Assembly (NCBI GenBank): GCA_943840565.1
Contig: CALSUY010000001.1
Span: 372,001 to 436,000, forward strand
Direction of reading: 5' to 3'
Length of the DNA: 64,000 nucleotides
Source: an uncultured Candidatus Actinomarinales bacterium
Lineage (GTDB): Bacteria > Actinomycetota > Acidimicrobiia > Actinomarinales > Actinomarinaceae
The notes beneath the pieces are model-generated. The model was not told the origin of the DNA, ran no database searches, and worked only from the letters and a program-made list of their open reading frames with translations. Every line of letters begins with the position of its first letter. The first letter of the stretch is position 1. Position numbers and translations under genes: made by a program. Below are positions 29,222 to 37,356 of this stretch, piece after piece.

Positions 29222-29806
29222 GTGAGTAAAAAAGTAAATATTTCTTTAAATAATAAAAGTATAGAAATATCGTTCAACGACGTTCTAAAAAATCACACAG
29301 TAATTTGTGAATATGTAGGTCTAAACATCTACCAACTGAGTATGAGCAAAATTTCTGTGCAAAATACAAAAAATAAGCCGGTCTCCCTTACTTCTACAGA
29401 ACTTCGCAATATAAACATGCACTCATTAAATAAACGATCGATAAGACTCATTAATTCTTTTATTAATCTCGATAAGTCAAATGCCTACGAGAAATTAGAA
29501 TTTATATACATAGCTGACTATGACCTTAAAAATGTGTTGAGACTGATCCATAAAACAAACAAAGAACTGACTAAAAAAAACTTTCTTGCACAATTTTCTC
29601 TTTATTATGTCAACACATGTCTCTCGTATGATAAAAATATTACAAAGATATTAGAACAGAAAACTGGTTACAAGCAGACATATATTAAAAACTTAGTAAA
29701 AGAGTGTTTTCAAAATGGTTACCTTAAGAATTCCTCACAGGGTCTACCTGGAGGCATACTCACTACAAAAACTATTAATTACTTGAAACAGTCACACTTA
29801 ATATAG
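29222..29806 (+). CDS. Unknown protein with C-terminal winged-helix-like region (GTG start)
   Basis: Unrecognised 194-aa protein, divergent from thrS. Residues about 135-190 (ITKILEQKTGYKQTYIKNLV, then ECFQNGYL and LPGGILTTKTINYLK) look like a small winged helix: two helices, a recognition helix and a GG-containing turn. The rest is lysine- and asparagine-rich without motifs. The 3' end overlaps the convergent cyclophilin gene by 32 nt. A DNA-binding role is a guess. Confidence 0.6.
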   Translation: MSKKVNISLNNKSIEISFNDVLKNHTVICEYVGLNIYQLSMSKISVQNTKNKPVSLTSTELRNINMHSLNKRSIRLINSFINLDKSNAYEKLEFIYIADYDLKNVLRLIHKTNKELTKKNFLAQFSLYYVNTCLSYDKNITKILEQKTGYKQTYIKNLVKECFQNGYLKNSSQGLPGGILTTKTINYLKQSHLI

Positions 29807-30431
29807 TTACATCCTCTACCGGTTTATCACCTTCGGCTGTTTGTACAGATGCTATAGAATCTATTACTTCAAGACCATCAGTCACTTTACCAAAAATTGT
29901 ATATTGATACGGGAGCGGATAATCAACGTGCATAATAAAAAATTGACTACCATTTGTGTTTGGTCCAGCATTAGCCATCGCTAATATCCCTTTTTCGTAG
30001 GGTTGTTGATTATTTAATTCATCTTCAAACGTGTATCCTGGGTATTTTCCATAATCACCATGCCCTGTTCCGCTGGGATCTCCACCCTGAATCATGAAAC
30101 CAGATATTACCCTGTGAAAAATAATATTGTCATAATAACCATCATTCGAGAGTGATATAAAGTTATTTACAGTCATTGGTGCTGTATCAGTAAAAAATTC
30201 GACAGTCATATCCCCTTTTGTTGTTGAAATAACAGCCGTATGCTTTTTACTTGTGTCTATTGTCATCTCTGGCATAGAGGAATAAACTTTTTCGTTATCC
30301 ATTGTTTCTTCTCCTTCATTTTTATCTTCCACTATCTCATTTAATTCAACTTTTTCAGTTTCTCCAGTTTCTGTACAAGATCCAAATACAAGGGACAAAG
30401 CAATTATTAAGAACAATTTCTTTTTATACAT
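29775..30431 (-). CDS. Cyclophilin-type peptidyl-prolyl isomerase, lipoprotein
   Basis: Extracytoplasmic prolyl isomerase, 218 aa. A lipobox LVFGSC ends the signal peptide at about residue 19, followed by an acidic linker and then the cyclophilin domain from about residue 65: NNFISLSNDGYYDN, IFHRVISGFMIQGGDP, LAMANAGPNTNGSQFFI and YTIFGKV. The FHR...Q core is intact, so activity is likely. It is followed convergently by the unknown gene at 29222 and preceded by a thioesterase whose end overlaps by 8 nt. Confidence 0.92.
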   Translation of the reverse strand: MYKKKLFLIIALSLVFGSCTETGETEKVELNEIVEDKNEGEETMDNEKVYSSMPEMTIDTSKKHTAVISTTKGDMTVEFFTDTAPMTVNNFISLSNDGYYDNIIFHRVISGFMIQGGDPSGTGHGDYGKYPGYTFEDELNNQQPYEKGILAMANAGPNTNGSQFFIMHVDYPLPYQYTIFGKVTDGLEVIDSIASVQTAEGDKPVEDVTILSVTVSSN

Positions 30432-30813
30432 TTAAATTACTCAACCTTACCTTGGATATTGCACATAAGTTACTGTCATTGTATATCTTGGCTTCCCATA
30501 GTTGTGAACGCTTTCCTATTTTTATTGGACTTGCTTCACAAATAAGTTGACCTTCCTTGGCGGATTTCAAAAAATCTGTATTATTATTGACTCCAACCCA
30601 AACACCTTCTTGTGTAAAATATGCAGCGTATGAAATAGCAGCTTCAGCCATAGATGCATACACGCCACCATGGACAAGTCCCATTGGTTGATGATGATCT
30701 GATGTAATTAATAGTTCTGTTTTAATGCTATCTCTTTCGATTTTTATAATCTTATGTCCATAAAGTGCGTCAAAAGTACCTTCGGTAAATTGCATCTCAT
30801 TCATATTGTCCAT
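30424..30813 (-). CDS. Hotdog-fold acyl-CoA thioesterase (PaaI/YdiI-like)
   Basis: 129-aa hotdog protein. Family pattern: QPMGLVHGGVYASMAEAAISYAA (HGG motif with the catalytic acid on the following helix), and VGVNNNTDFLKSAKEG. It probably hydrolyses an aromatic or medium-chain acyl-CoA; the substrate cannot be read from sequence. It overlaps the preceding membrane-protein gene by 17 nt. Confidence 0.83.
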   Translation of the reverse strand: MDNMNEMQFTEGTFDALYGHKIIKIERDSIKTELLITSDHHQPMGLVHGGVYASMAEAAISYAAYFTQEGVWVGVNNNTDFLKSAKEGQLICEASPIKIGKRSQLWEAKIYNDSNLCAISKVRLSNLNV

Positions 30814-31363
30814 AGACGTCCTTTAATCGTTTCTCACCTTCACCTCTAATAAACCACCAAAAACCAATTGCGACAGTTAATAAAGTTGAGGAAGTTAATG
30901 TTATTGTATATATTATCGAGTCTAATAAATTAACATTTAAAATTCCATAAACAAACAAACCTATGCCATAAGAAGTAATGAAAAGGGTAACAAATCCAAA
31001 CCAACTAAACGATTTACCGAACCCTGCGACTACAATTTTTCTATCCTGAATAGGAAAAAAATATCTATTTTCAAGTTGATGAGCTATCAATAACTCATCT
31101 CCCGTTTCGAGGTTAATTTTCTTTTCAAGGTATTGACTAAAGTTTCTAGAAAATATTAAGTAATGTGCATGAAATGAAAGTATTACTGCACCGAATAAGC
31201 TTACAAACGGAATGATATAGAAAACAATATTTTCTTGAATAACTATTAATAAGATCGAGGCCGCAAAAAGAAATCTGACATCTATAAGAAACTGTTGATG
31301 ATAATAGCGATTCATTTGTCGCATTCTTTGCAATTGTTCTCTAATAACTGTTAATTTATCCAC
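30797..31363 (-). CDS. Unknown four-TM membrane protein (GTG start)
   Basis: Unrecognised 188-aa protein. Two hydrophobic segments occur at about residues 28-70 and two more at about 120-170, with a charged central loop. The N-terminus is rich in Arg and Gln and the C-terminus is basic and acidic mixed. The start is GTG (31361-31363); a TAAACT box lies 7 nt upstream. It heads a small minus operon with the thioesterase and cyclophilin genes. Confidence 0.65.
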   Translation of the reverse strand: MDKLTVIREQLQRMRQMNRYYHQQFLIDVRFLFAASILLIVIQENIVFYIIPFVSLFGAVILSFHAHYLIFSRNFSQYLEKKINLETGDELLIAHQLENRYFFPIQDRKIVVAGFGKSFSWFGFVTLFITSYGIGLFVYGILNVNLLDSIIYTITLTSSTLLTVAIGFWWFIRGEGEKRLKDVYGQYE

Positions 31364-31384
31364 AGGTTAAAGTTTATATAAGAT

Positions 31385-31759
31385 ATGTTTAAATCAAAAT
31401 ACACATTATGGTTTATTACTTTTTTAATAGGTATAGCAATATACAATATATTTGCAATCGTTCAAATAGAGTTCAACACAGTATCTCTATATAGTTTTAA
31501 GAAATTTACTATTGAATGTGGAACTATCTATGACTTACTGACAAATAATGTAGATTTTTCACAAAATAAAAATTTAAGTATGAACAGATCTATTTGTGTG
31601 AACCAGGCAATGGTTACCCTTACAACCTCAATTCTTACTATTATTTTTCTAATGTTTATGTTTTATTATGCTTATAAGGCTTTCAAAAATAAAGACAATT
31701 TTGAAGACATGAGCTCACTTTTGACAATATTAAGACGAAGAAACAATAAATCTCTATAA
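31385..31759 (+). CDS. Unknown two-TM membrane protein
   Basis: Unrecognised 124-aa protein with an N-terminal membrane segment (TLWFITFLIGIAIYNIFAIV) and a second near residues 76-100 (ITIIFLMFMFYYAY-like). Two Cys in the outer loop (IECG, SICVN) could form a disulfide. It is divergent from the GTG gene at 31363, with only 21 nt between them. Its stop codon lies inside the -10 box of the next gene. Confidence 0.55.
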   Translation: MFKSKYTLWFITFLIGIAIYNIFAIVQIEFNTVSLYSFKKFTIECGTIYDLLTNNVDFSQNKNLSMNRSICVNQAMVTLTTSILTIIFLMFMFYYAYKAFKNKDNFEDMSSLLTILRRRNNKSL

Positions 31760-31760
31760 T
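31755..31760 (+). promoter_or_regulatory. -10 box of leaderless promoter for the LLM oxidoreductase
   Basis: Perfect TATAAT, then 6 nt, then ATG at 31767. It overlaps the stop codon of the preceding small membrane-protein gene. Confidence 0.55.
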
Positions 31761-31766
31761 CAAATT

Positions 31767-32708
31767 ATGCATATAGGTGCTTTTATACCTCAGGGATGGC
31801 GAATGGACTTATCTGGAGTCCCTATTAACGAACAGTGGGAAACAATAATAAATTCCGCTAACAAGATTGAAGAATTAGGTTATCACTCATTGTGGGTATA
31901 CGATCATTTTCATACTGTTCCATCTCCTACTCAAGACCCTACATATGAATGTTGGTCACTGATGGCAGCTTTGTCTCAAACAACTTCTAAAGTACGACTA
32001 GGTCAGATGTGTACGTGTAACTCATATAGAAATCCTGCCTATCTTACAAAAGTAGCATCTACTATCGATGTTATGTCCGGCGGACGTCTTGAGTATGCAA
32101 TTGGTGCAGGTTGGTATGACCAGGAATACAAAGCATATGGATATGATTATCCATCAGCTGGTGTTAGGTTAAAAATGCTTGAAGAATCGTTAATTATTTA
32201 TAAAAAAATGACTACAGAAGATGAAGCTTCATTCGAGGGCGAATATTATCAAATTAATAAAGCAATAAATCAGCCAAAACCTATTCAAAAACCACACCCA
32301 CCACTTTGGGTATGTGGTGGCGGCGAAAAAGTTACACTTAAACTCTTAGCTCGATATGGTGATTATGGAAATTGGGATGTTGACGTAGAGGGGTTTATAA
32401 ATAAATCAAACATACTTAGAGAACATTGTGAAAATGAAAATAGAGAGTTTTCTGATATTGGCAGGACCTTGCACACCAATGTTATTATTGGTGAAAATCA
32501 AGCTGATCTCGATAGTAAGATCGAAAAGATCTCAGAGTTTACATCCATTCCAAAAGATATGTATTTAAGCAAGCCATTAGTTGGGGTCAAAAATAAAGTA
32601 TTTGAAAAAATTGATGAGTTTGAATCACATGGCTGTAGTTATTTAATTGCCTATATAGCTGATATTGTCTGGGGAGATACGTTAGACATTCTTAAAGAAA
32701 AGCTCTAG
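31767..32708 (+). CDS. LLM-class F420-dependent oxidoreductase
   Basis: Luciferase-like TIM-barrel oxidoreductase, 313 aa. The N-terminus HIGAFIPQGWRMDLSG, the SLWVYDHFH strand, the PAYLTKVASTIDVMSGGRLEYAIGAGWY block and PPLWVCGGGE are typical of the actinobacterial F420 branch (TIGR03560-like). The substrate is unknown. The gene stands alone and ends in a hairpin-containing convergent gap. Confidence 0.85.
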   Translation: MHIGAFIPQGWRMDLSGVPINEQWETIINSANKIEELGYHSLWVYDHFHTVPSPTQDPTYECWSLMAALSQTTSKVRLGQMCTCNSYRNPAYLTKVASTIDVMSGGRLEYAIGAGWYDQEYKAYGYDYPSAGVRLKMLEESLIIYKKMTTEDEASFEGEYYQINKAINQPKPIQKPHPPLWVCGGGEKVTLKLLARYGDYGNWDVDVEGFINKSNILREHCENENREFSDIGRTLHTNVIIGENQADLDSKIEKISEFTSIPKDMYLSKPLVGVKNKVFEKIDEFESHGCSYLIAYIADIVWGDTLDILKEKL

Positions 32709-32714
32709 AAATAC

Positions 32715-32740
32715 GGAAGCCCCCAATGAAGAGGGCTTCC
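32715..32740. terminator. Inverted repeat between convergent genes
   Basis: An 8-bp perfect stem, GGAAGCCC (32715-32722) with GGGCTTCC (32733-32740), and a 10-nt loop, lying in the 107-nt gap between two convergent 3' ends. There is no clear T-run, so termination or transcript-end protection is inferred from position only. Confidence 0.5.
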
Positions 32741-32815
32741 CAACAGGGCTGCGTATCACACTTAATTGAAACGCACTATCAGAATACCATGAGAAATGTT
32801 GAAAAGTAAAGTTAT

Positions 32816-34558
32816 TTAGCCAAAACTAGGATTTTTAGTGTTTGGAACTAAAGAAATCCAGACTTTTCCCTTAGGGACAAAAAGTTTAGTTCCATTTTGA
32901 TCAACAATATGAAAAGGATCGAGATTTGATCCACGTTTCCAGAATGCGTCTAAGAGTTTTCCCTTGTGAAGGATGATTGCTCTACCTTCTCCTACTGTTT
33001 TTACTGATGGAAGTTGCAATGGATGTATATATGGTTCACATAAAAGAGCTATTACTGTTGTTGTTGAAATCTGCCCCTGATTCCCATTTTTATCTACCCA
33101 GTTATGGATATTGTTTTTTGAAGTACCTTTGTAAGCGTCATAGTATGTTCTCACATAAGAGTTTCCGTTCCAGGTCCATGTCGTACTTGTCTGGGATGAA
33201 AACGTTAAGTTTAAATAAGAATTAGATGACCAGCTAGAGAGAGAGGGCTCCCCCCAAGGAAAAAGAGGTTGTGGTGTTGATGATTTAACATATCCCTTAT
33301 CAACAGCTAATTTCTTTAGTTTTACAGTATCAGCATATAGATTATGCGGCGCTTTTCTATCTGAAATACGAAAGTATTCTGGTCTTCTGTCGCTAATGAC
33401 GGGAACACCCATATCAATTATTTCTGGAATAAGACCTCCGGTCGCTCCACTTGCTACAAGAACTCCACCTAATGGTCTTAATACTGTAGGATCAGTAGGT
33501 CTCGCTGATCGAATAGGTCCGTGATAAGTTGTATCACTTTGGTAAAAGATATTAATGAATCTCGTCATGCCACCTTCAACCAACACTTCAACTACTGCAT
33601 CTGCGTCTTGTGGACCTGATTGAGGTCTAGCTCTAACATTATTATCATTTTTTATTCCGATGACTATTGAATTATTCGAACCGGCTGGCATAAGCAACCC
33701 GTTTACAGGAGAATTTACTCCAGGGGTGTAGTTCTGAGTCTCCACGGGTCCGATAGATGAATATGATTTTTCTTTGGTTAGTGACCATCTTGCCTGTAAG
33801 TAAGAATCGAGTTCATTTTGTGAATTAACTTGTGCAATGTTGCCAAATCGATATACGAAAACAGGGTAAAAACATGGATCTGGGACCCATACATCAGAAT
33901 TATTTACATATCCATCGATACAACTGAGACTAGGATTATAGTAGCGTAGGTCTAAAGCTGAATTAGCTACTACTGGTGTTGATATTGTTGTTGTTGACTC
34001 ATTAGATATATCAATAGTTTTAGTATCATCAGCAATATAAGAACTTTCACCTTTATTTAAAGCAGATAATGTTTTTGGTCCAACAACACCATCAGTACTT
34101 AAACCTGCTTTAGCTTGAAAAGTTTTCACTGCCCTTTTGGTTCCAGGTCCATTAATTCCATCAACTTTACCTGAATAAATACCAAGGTTCTGAAGGAGTT
34201 TTTGTATTTGCTCTGTTTGTTCTGAGTACTGGTTAATACTGCTAACTACTTTTGTAGAAGTACTTTTTTGTTTGCTAACAAGTACTGATTTATCCAATAA
34301 CTTTGTACATGTTTCAGGCCCTAGTATTCCATCAGCTGTTGCATTGTTTAATAATTGAAATTCTTTTAATGCATTTATAGAGATTGGTCCTATCTGGCCA
34401 TCAATTTTCCCCTCATAATAGTTATATGATTTTAAAACAATTTGGAGCATAAATTCATTTCTTACTGGATGTTTTTCATATTCATCCACACAGGTATATT
34501 CAGCTGAAGAAAATGATGCGTTAAATATTAATAATGGAAGTATTAAAGAGGCCAGCAA
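32816..34558 (-). CDS. Exported DUF3048 (YerB-like) protein with two peptidoglycan-binding domains (TTG start)
   Basis: Secreted protein of 580 aa. A signal peptide (SLILPLLIFNASFSSAEY) is followed by two PG_binding_1 repeats (about residues 30-90 with IDGQIGPISINALKEFQ; about 110-170 with VDGINGPGTKRAVKTFQ and DGVVGPKTLSAL), a linker, then a DUF3048 domain from about 290 (RARPQSGPQDADAVVEVLVE, GPIRSARPTDPTVLRPLGG, APHNLYADT). The start is TTG directly after the TAA of the paralogous gene upstream. Probably cell-wall attached; function unknown. Confidence 0.85.
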   Translation of the reverse strand: MLASLILPLLIFNASFSSAEYTCVDEYEKHPVRNEFMLQIVLKSYNYYEGKIDGQIGPISINALKEFQLLNNATADGILGPETCTKLLDKSVLVSKQKSTSTKVVSSINQYSEQTEQIQKLLQNLGIYSGKVDGINGPGTKRAVKTFQAKAGLSTDGVVGPKTLSALNKGESSYIADDTKTIDISNESTTTISTPVVANSALDLRYYNPSLSCIDGYVNNSDVWVPDPCFYPVFVYRFGNIAQVNSQNELDSYLQARWSLTKEKSYSSIGPVETQNYTPGVNSPVNGLLMPAGSNNSIVIGIKNDNNVRARPQSGPQDADAVVEVLVEGGMTRFINIFYQSDTTYHGPIRSARPTDPTVLRPLGGVLVASGATGGLIPEIIDMGVPVISDRRPEYFRISDRKAPHNLYADTVKLKKLAVDKGYVKSSTPQPLFPWGEPSLSSWSSNSYLNLTFSSQTSTTWTWNGNSYVRTYYDAYKGTSKNNIHNWVDKNGNQGQISTTTVIALLCEPYIHPLQLPSVKTVGEGRAIILHKGKLLDAFWKRGSNLDPFHIVDQNGTKLFVPKGKVWISLVPNTKNPSFG

Positions 34559-35671
34559 TTAATTACTGTTCCAAGTAATTTCTCCATTAGTTGGAACAAT
34601 ATGAATCCACTGGGAACTTGGTGGTACTTCGATAAGATTTTGATTGTTGTCTGTAAAAATAAATGGTTCTTTGATGTCATTTCTTCTCCAAGTACCTTGG
34701 ATTAAATTCCCATTGTGAAAGATTGTAACCGGGCCAACTCCCACAGTTAAAATACTTGGAAGTGTAGTATTTTCATCATTATAAAGTGGTCCTTGAATCA
34801 CTACTACAGTTTGTGTTTTCAAAATATCACTATAGTTTCCATCCTGAGAAATAAAATTATGAGCAACTGCCTCTTTATTTGGAGCGTATCCATCAATAAT
34901 AAATCTTTCGTAACCCTTTTCACCGAGTTTCCATATCACAGTTGTAAATTCGCTGTATTTTATTGTTATTCTTGCTGCGCCTTCTTCCCAATTAGATTGG
35001 TTGTATCCAAAATCGTATAATGGTTGTGGTCCAGGTTGAAGAAAATAATATCCTTTGTCGTTTACAACACCTCTAACCAGTTCAGTGTCTGCATATAGAT
35101 TATGTGGTGCATTTCTATTTGCAATTCTAAACATTGAAGGAGCTACGGTTTCTTCAAGAACTGGTACACCAGATTCTCTTATTGTGGGTATTAATCCTCC
35201 GGTAGCACCAGATACTACAAGTGTTCCACCAAATGGTCTTATAACAGTTGGATCTGTTGGTCTAGCTGACCTAATCGGACCTAAATAACTGGAGGATTTA
35301 TCTAAAAACAATGCTAAAAATCTCGTCATACCGCCTTCTACAAGGATTTCAAAGATTGCATCTGCTTCCTGTAAACCAGATTGTGGTCTTGCATTTATAT
35401 TATTATCAATTTTAAAAGCTAATACTCTTCTGGGTCTTTTTAACCAAAGTTCTGGTGATATTTCTAATCCTGTTAAAGCAGACATTCTTTCTATGTCAAA
35501 ATTATATTCTTCTACAACTTCTCCTGTATCAGAAGTTGTTGTTGTAGTTGCTGGCACTTCAATGGAATCATTCAATGTTGTGGTTGTAGGATTTGCTTCC
35601 TCGGTTACTTCGTTACTAGAGGAACAAGCTATCAATACTAATGCAAGCATTAGAATGTTAATTTTTTTCAT
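34559..35671 (-). CDS. DUF3048 (YerB-like) lipoprotein
   Basis: Lipoprotein of 370 aa, a tandem paralogue of the next gene without the peptidoglycan-binding repeats. The lipobox is LVLIAC, followed by a Thr/Ser-rich acidic linker; the DUF3048 part repeats the same blocks (INARPQSGLQEADAIFEILV, LGPIRSARPTDPTVIRPFGG, NAPHNLYADT). The two proteins align across the whole domain, so one arose by duplication. A TAATAT box ends 6 nt before the ATG. Confidence 0.87.
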   Translation of the reverse strand: MKKINILMLALVLIACSSSNEVTEEANPTTTTLNDSIEVPATTTTTSDTGEVVEEYNFDIERMSALTGLEISPELWLKRPRRVLAFKIDNNINARPQSGLQEADAIFEILVEGGMTRFLALFLDKSSSYLGPIRSARPTDPTVIRPFGGTLVVSGATGGLIPTIRESGVPVLEETVAPSMFRIANRNAPHNLYADTELVRGVVNDKGYYFLQPGPQPLYDFGYNQSNWEEGAARITIKYSEFTTVIWKLGEKGYERFIIDGYAPNKEAVAHNFISQDGNYSDILKTQTVVVIQGPLYNDENTTLPSILTVGVGPVTIFHNGNLIQGTWRRNDIKEPFIFTDNNQNLIEVPPSSQWIHIVPTNGEITWNSN

Positions 35672-35675
35672 ACTG

Positions 35676-37319
35676 TTATATTAGTGCTGAAAAAATTAAC
35701 TTTATAAGGTTTATTTTTGAATTCTCAAGCTGATAATATGTAAGATTTTTAAAAATCTTCTTCCCTTTTCTATTTGATGTAAACCACACAGGGTCCACAA
35801 ATGGAAGTTTAAATTTTGAGTATAAAACACCTTTTTGTGGGGATTCAAAGAAAAATGCATTGTGAACATAACCCTGTCCGCTTTGTATGTCTGAGTCTTT
35901 ATTGCCTGGAAATCCACCCCAGGGCATTGTTGGTATTATGAAACCTAACGCTGACCATTCATTAATAGCAACTGTTCCATATTTGAGTTTTTCTACATAT
36001 TTCGAAAGAATATTTTTATTCCTTTTAGAATTGTGATTCTTTAACAATACTGAAACACCTAAATTACCCCATAAGTCTTCATTTGCATAAAGAATTGCTT
36101 TATTAGCAAAATCTTCTTCACCTTCAGATTCTAAATATTTAAAAAACAACGTTGAAGACCATACTTCATTATTTTCATAATGATCATTTAATTCTAAATC
36201 CTTTGTTAAGTGGGGTGTTGCGCATGACTCATCATTCTCTTGTGTGTACCTTTTGTCCGATCTAAGTGATTGAAGTTTTTCACTACTATTTGGGTAGTAA
36301 GCTAATCTATCTGACTCTTTTTTAAGTTGTTTCTTAATTTCAGAGACTAAAGCTGGGGTATGTTTCCATGTTTTTGGCAATACAACTATTTGCGCAGATA
36401 TACAATTAAATCCATTGTTATTTAGCTTCGCAGTGACAATTTTCCTTGCTTGATATTTTATTTCTGATGAAGACCATTTTCCTGGATGGATAATAAAAGG
36501 GGTAACATTTCCAAGTTCAGTGGTAAATGACTTTTTATTTATCTTTTTAAGTGTTTTCTTTCCTTTTTCATTTTCTGTAAGTGTGTGTCCATATACAATA
36601 TTCTCATACGTTTTGTCAGAACCTGTTAAATGCATATTTGTTATACCTGAATGTTCTGTCATATATTTAGAGATATCAATATCACCCTGAGTAACAACTA
36701 AGAATCCCTTTTCAATAAAATTTTCAAAAACCTTTTCAAATACTGGTTTTAAATACTCATTAACAGGATTGAGTTTAAGTAAAATTGTATGGCGGTTTAC
36801 TACCATATCGTATATTGTGTCTAATAAAGGAATTGATGAAACATTTCCAGCACCTAAAATTAACGTAATACCTTTAGTGAATCCAAGTCTATTTCCAAAT
36901 CCTCTTGTTTCTAATATGTCTGTTTTGGACATATTTTTATGGAAATGAAGATCAGCTGTAATGAAAGGGAAAAGTAGTTTTTCTATATTTTTAGTAGGAA
37001 AGATATTTATTTTGTTGTCTATGATTTCAGATTCATTTATTAGTGAATCATTATTTTTGAGTAGGTAGTCAATATAGTACTGAAGACCAAGTGTCGAAGC
37101 AAAGGGTCCGCCAAGCCATTCCTCTCCTTCAGCTATAGATTCCTTTACACCTTTGTTATCGGCTCCTATAGTTGCCCAAAAATAAGCAATACTTTTTAAA
37201 TTTTGTAATGATTGTTCAAACATGGTTGCTAATTCTTTATTAGTGACCTCAGAAAAAGCCTTTGAATGAAGTCTAAGTTTTGAGATATTTCTATCTACTT
37301 CAAGAGTTGTAACCACCAT
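35676..37319 (-). CDS. Aldehyde dehydrogenase superfamily protein
   Basis: NAD(P)-dependent dehydrogenase, 547 aa. Visible parts are the Rossmann region (ITLILGAGNVSSIPLLDTIYDMV), LLKLNPVNEYLKPVFEKVF, the catalytic Glu area (FTTELGNVTPFII) and the catalytic Cys in NNNGFNCISAQIVVLP. It is divergent from classical ALDHs and the substrate is not evident. It follows gcvPB by 37 nt but has its own TAAACT box 6 nt before ATG, so it may be separately transcribed. Confidence 0.8.
   Translation of the reverse strand: MVVTTLEVDRNISKLRLHSKAFSEVTNKELATMFEQSLQNLKSIAYFWATIGADNKGVKESIAEGEEWLGGPFASTLGLQYYIDYLLKNNDSLINESEIIDNKINIFPTKNIEKLLFPFITADLHFHKNMSKTDILETRGFGNRLGFTKGITLILGAGNVSSIPLLDTIYDMVVNRHTILLKLNPVNEYLKPVFEKVFENFIEKGFLVVTQGDIDISKYMTEHSGITNMHLTGSDKTYENIVYGHTLTENEKGKKTLKKINKKSFTTELGNVTPFIIHPGKWSSSEIKYQARKIVTAKLNNNGFNCISAQIVVLPKTWKHTPALVSEIKKQLKKESDRLAYYPNSSEKLQSLRSDKRYTQENDESCATPHLTKDLELNDHYENNEVWSSTLFFKYLESEGEEDFANKAILYANEDLWGNLGVSVLLKNHNSKRNKNILSKYVEKLKYGTVAINEWSALGFIIPTMPWGGFPGNKDSDIQSGQGYVHNAFFFESPQKGVLYSKFKLPFVDPVWFTSNRKGKKIFKNLTYYQLENSKINLIKLIFSALI
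35678..35683 (-). promoter_or_regulatory. -10 box of leaderless promoter for the DUF3048 lipoprotein
   Basis: TAATAT on the minus strand, then 6 nt (AACAGT), then ATG; it lies inside the 3' end of the ALDH gene. Confidence 0.5.
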
Positions 37320-37325
37320 AAAGCT

Positions 37326-37331
37326 AGTTTA
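37326..37331 (-). promoter_or_regulatory. -10 box of leaderless promoter for the aldehyde dehydrogenase
   Basis: TAAACT on the minus strand, 6 nt before the ATG, within the 37-nt gap after gcvPB. Confidence 0.45.
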
Positions 37332-37356
37332 TTGCTTATTAACCTAACTTCAAAAT

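Noticed and set aside
31721-31726. TTGACA as -35 for the LLM oxidoreductase
   Set aside because: It is 28 nt from the TATAAT, too far for a normal promoter, and lies in coding sequence.
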